Shown: positions 63,115 to 64,000 of the stretch, one piece after another
Numbering within the stretch: the first letter of the stretch is position 1
Layout: each line of letters opens with the position of its first letter
Origin: Ruminococcus sp. HUN007
GTDB taxonomy: Bacteria; Bacillota; Clostridia; Oscillospirales; Ruminococcaceae
Assembly (NCBI RefSeq): GCF_000712055.1
Contig: NZ_JOOA01000002.1
Span: 1,054,001-1,118,000 of the forward strand
DNA: 64,000 nt
Direction of reading: 5' to 3'
Notes under the pieces: generated by a model
Told to the model about the DNA's origin: nothing
What the model saw: only the letters and a program-made list of their open reading frames with translations
The model's database searches: none
Made by a program: the position numbers and the translations under genes

Positions 63115-64000
63115 TTCGTCATTTGTAGTGGGTAAGGCCTATCTTCAGGTACGCATTTATTCCACGATCCACTTGACAATGAGCCTCTGTCAGCATGATA
63201 TTCTGTCCGCCGAGGCAGGCGCCGCCTAAAGGCTGTGCTGCCTGGCAAACAGCCTATCACACTGCCTTCTCATTATCAAGTGGCTTTCGCGGCATAAAAG
63301 CTCAGTTATACCAAAGCGAATGTTTTAATAGCATTATTAACAGCAGTGTCAATATCAAGCTTTCCGCAGTTCAGATATATCATTGTTTTGAAATACTCCA
63401 TATTTCTAAAACCACGTGCTCTGCACTTAACATTTTGTATTATGCAGTTTACGCCTTCAAGAATAGCATTTGTATATCTGTAATCAAAGTAGTTAAGTAT
63501 TTCAGTCCAGTGACTTTTAACGAGTTTGCAGAACCCTTTAATGTCATCAAGGCGTGAATGCATCATCCAGGAACATAGCTTTTTTAGTCTTGGTTCTGCA
63601 CTTTGTCTATCTATGCACTGCTCATAAATATCCTGTAGTTCCACTCTGATAGCATATGCTCTTGCAGTCTTTAAATGCTTTGCAGACTTAAGGATTTTCT
63701 GTTTCCATTCGAGTTGTTTGTCTGTCAGATTGCCTTCGTTTTTCAGCCAAAGATATTTGCTTCCTTTAAGCTCTGACTCATACTTACTCTCTTTTTTCCG
63801 TACTTTATCAACTGCTTCATTAGCGTGTTTAATTACATGAAATTTGTCAGCTACTGTTTTGCTGTTTTTAAAGTTTTCAGTTATTCCTTTCTTGAATCCA
63901 AGGGACATATCACATGTAACAATATCTATATTGTCAGGAACTCCTTTGTGTTCCTTGAAGTCAGTTACAAACTTATCTACTGTTGTATGATCTTTTCCTT
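63110..64000 (-). mobile_element. ISL3-like insertion sequence, right part outside the window
   Basis: Begins about 63110 (GGTGATTCGTCATTTGTAGT, a plausible inverted-repeat end) immediately after the broken phosphoesterase. 63115-63300 is non-coding and strongly folded (CCACTTGACAATGAG at 63169-63183 pairs with CTCATTATCAAGTGG at 63269-63283). The transposase is encoded on the minus strand and extends beyond 64000, so length and target duplication cannot be seen. Confidence 0.8.
63306..64000 (-). CDS. ISL3-family transposase, 5' end outside the window
   Basis: The frame is open from the window end; 231 visible residues correspond to the C-terminal half of DDE_Tnp_ISL3. Visible motifs: DIVTCDMSLGFKKG (with a catalytic Asp), DKFHVIKHANEAVDKVRK, ILNYFDYRYTNAILEGVN (with the catalytic Glu) and IIQNVKCRARGFRNMEYF. 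No stop or frameshift is seen in this part, so it may be active. Confidence 0.92.
   Translation of the reverse strand, partial: GKDHTTVDKFVTDFKEHKGVPDNIDIVTCDMSLGFKKGITENFKNSKTVADKFHVIKHANEAVDKVRKKESKYESELKGSKYLWLKNEGNLTDKQLEWKQKILKSAKHLKTARAYAIRVELQDIYEQCIDRQSAEPRLKKLCSWMMHSRLDDIKGFCKLVKSHWTEILNYFDYRYTNAILEGVNCIIQNVKCRARGFRNMEYFKTMIYLNCGKLDIDTAVNNAIKTFALV

Overview
The window looks like chromosomal DNA from a Ruminococcus-type Firmicute (clostridial cluster IV, close to R. flavefaciens/R. albus). Three things suggest this: the 16S rRNA sequence as I recognise it, a dockerin-bearing GH9 cellulase plus a second dockerin protein (cellulosome components), and clostridial-type promoters and ribosome sites with frequent TTG starts. 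No database search was possible, so the genus is an inference.

Layout. 1-2.2 kb: the 3' part of cbiG (cobalamin synthesis), then a membrane diguanylate cyclase broken by a one-base frameshift. 2.2-7.2 kb: a complete rrn operon (16S-23S-5S, minus strand) with a textbook promoter and no tRNA in the spacer. 7.5-10.8 kb: carB, whose first codons are out of frame with the rest because of a poly-A run. 11-13.4 kb: GH9-CBM3-dockerin cellulase. 13.6-24.1 kb: an unusual minus-strand operon of two sugar-type ABC permeases, an HlyD-like adaptor, a lone MacB-periplasmic-core protein and a giant lipoprotein joining a propeller-like domain to a solute-binding domain; a separate lipoprotein that is only the propeller-like domain follows. 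24.4-27.1 kb: a PAS-GGDEF-histidine kinase-receiver hybrid. 27.4-29.1 kb: gamma and beta subunits of a sodium-pumping decarboxylase. 29.3-32.7 kb: a degenerate duplicate of a secretion leader, a flavin reductase-rubredoxin, an M23 cell-wall peptidase, a BFD-type [2Fe-2S] protein and a small unknown. 32.8-37.5 kb (minus): dockerin-LRR protein, GIY-YIG fusion, membrane GDPD.

37.9-50.3 kb is the most interesting part. An intact glgA is followed by about 10 kb that ends in a second copy of the last 896 bp of glgA with its terminator. Between the two direct repeats lie an AAA-ATPase/nuclease-like protein and a complete agr-type quorum-sensing locus: agrB, a 49-codon agrD too short for usual gene calls, agrA and agrC. 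The segment also has an Xre-type regulator, a small secreted protein, a lipoprotein and a second propeller-SBP lipoprotein. A 99-bp fragment of the regulator gene is fused to the truncated glgA. This looks like an island integrated by single crossover at glgA.

50.3-64 kb: an OmpR/HisKA two-component pair, two tandem UBA-like/DUF4342 membrane proteins, a membrane GGDEF protein, an unknown membrane protein, an FG-GAP-like lipoprotein, a GAF-GGDEF-EAL protein, a zinc-ribbon membrane protein, and a secreted metallophosphoesterase cut off by an ISL3-like insertion sequence that runs off the window.

Two themes cross the window. One is heavy cyclic-di-GMP signalling: four GGDEF proteins, one of them with EAL. 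The other is a family of about 80-120 bp palindromic, MITE-like elements with related termini, six copies of which sit in intergenic gaps.
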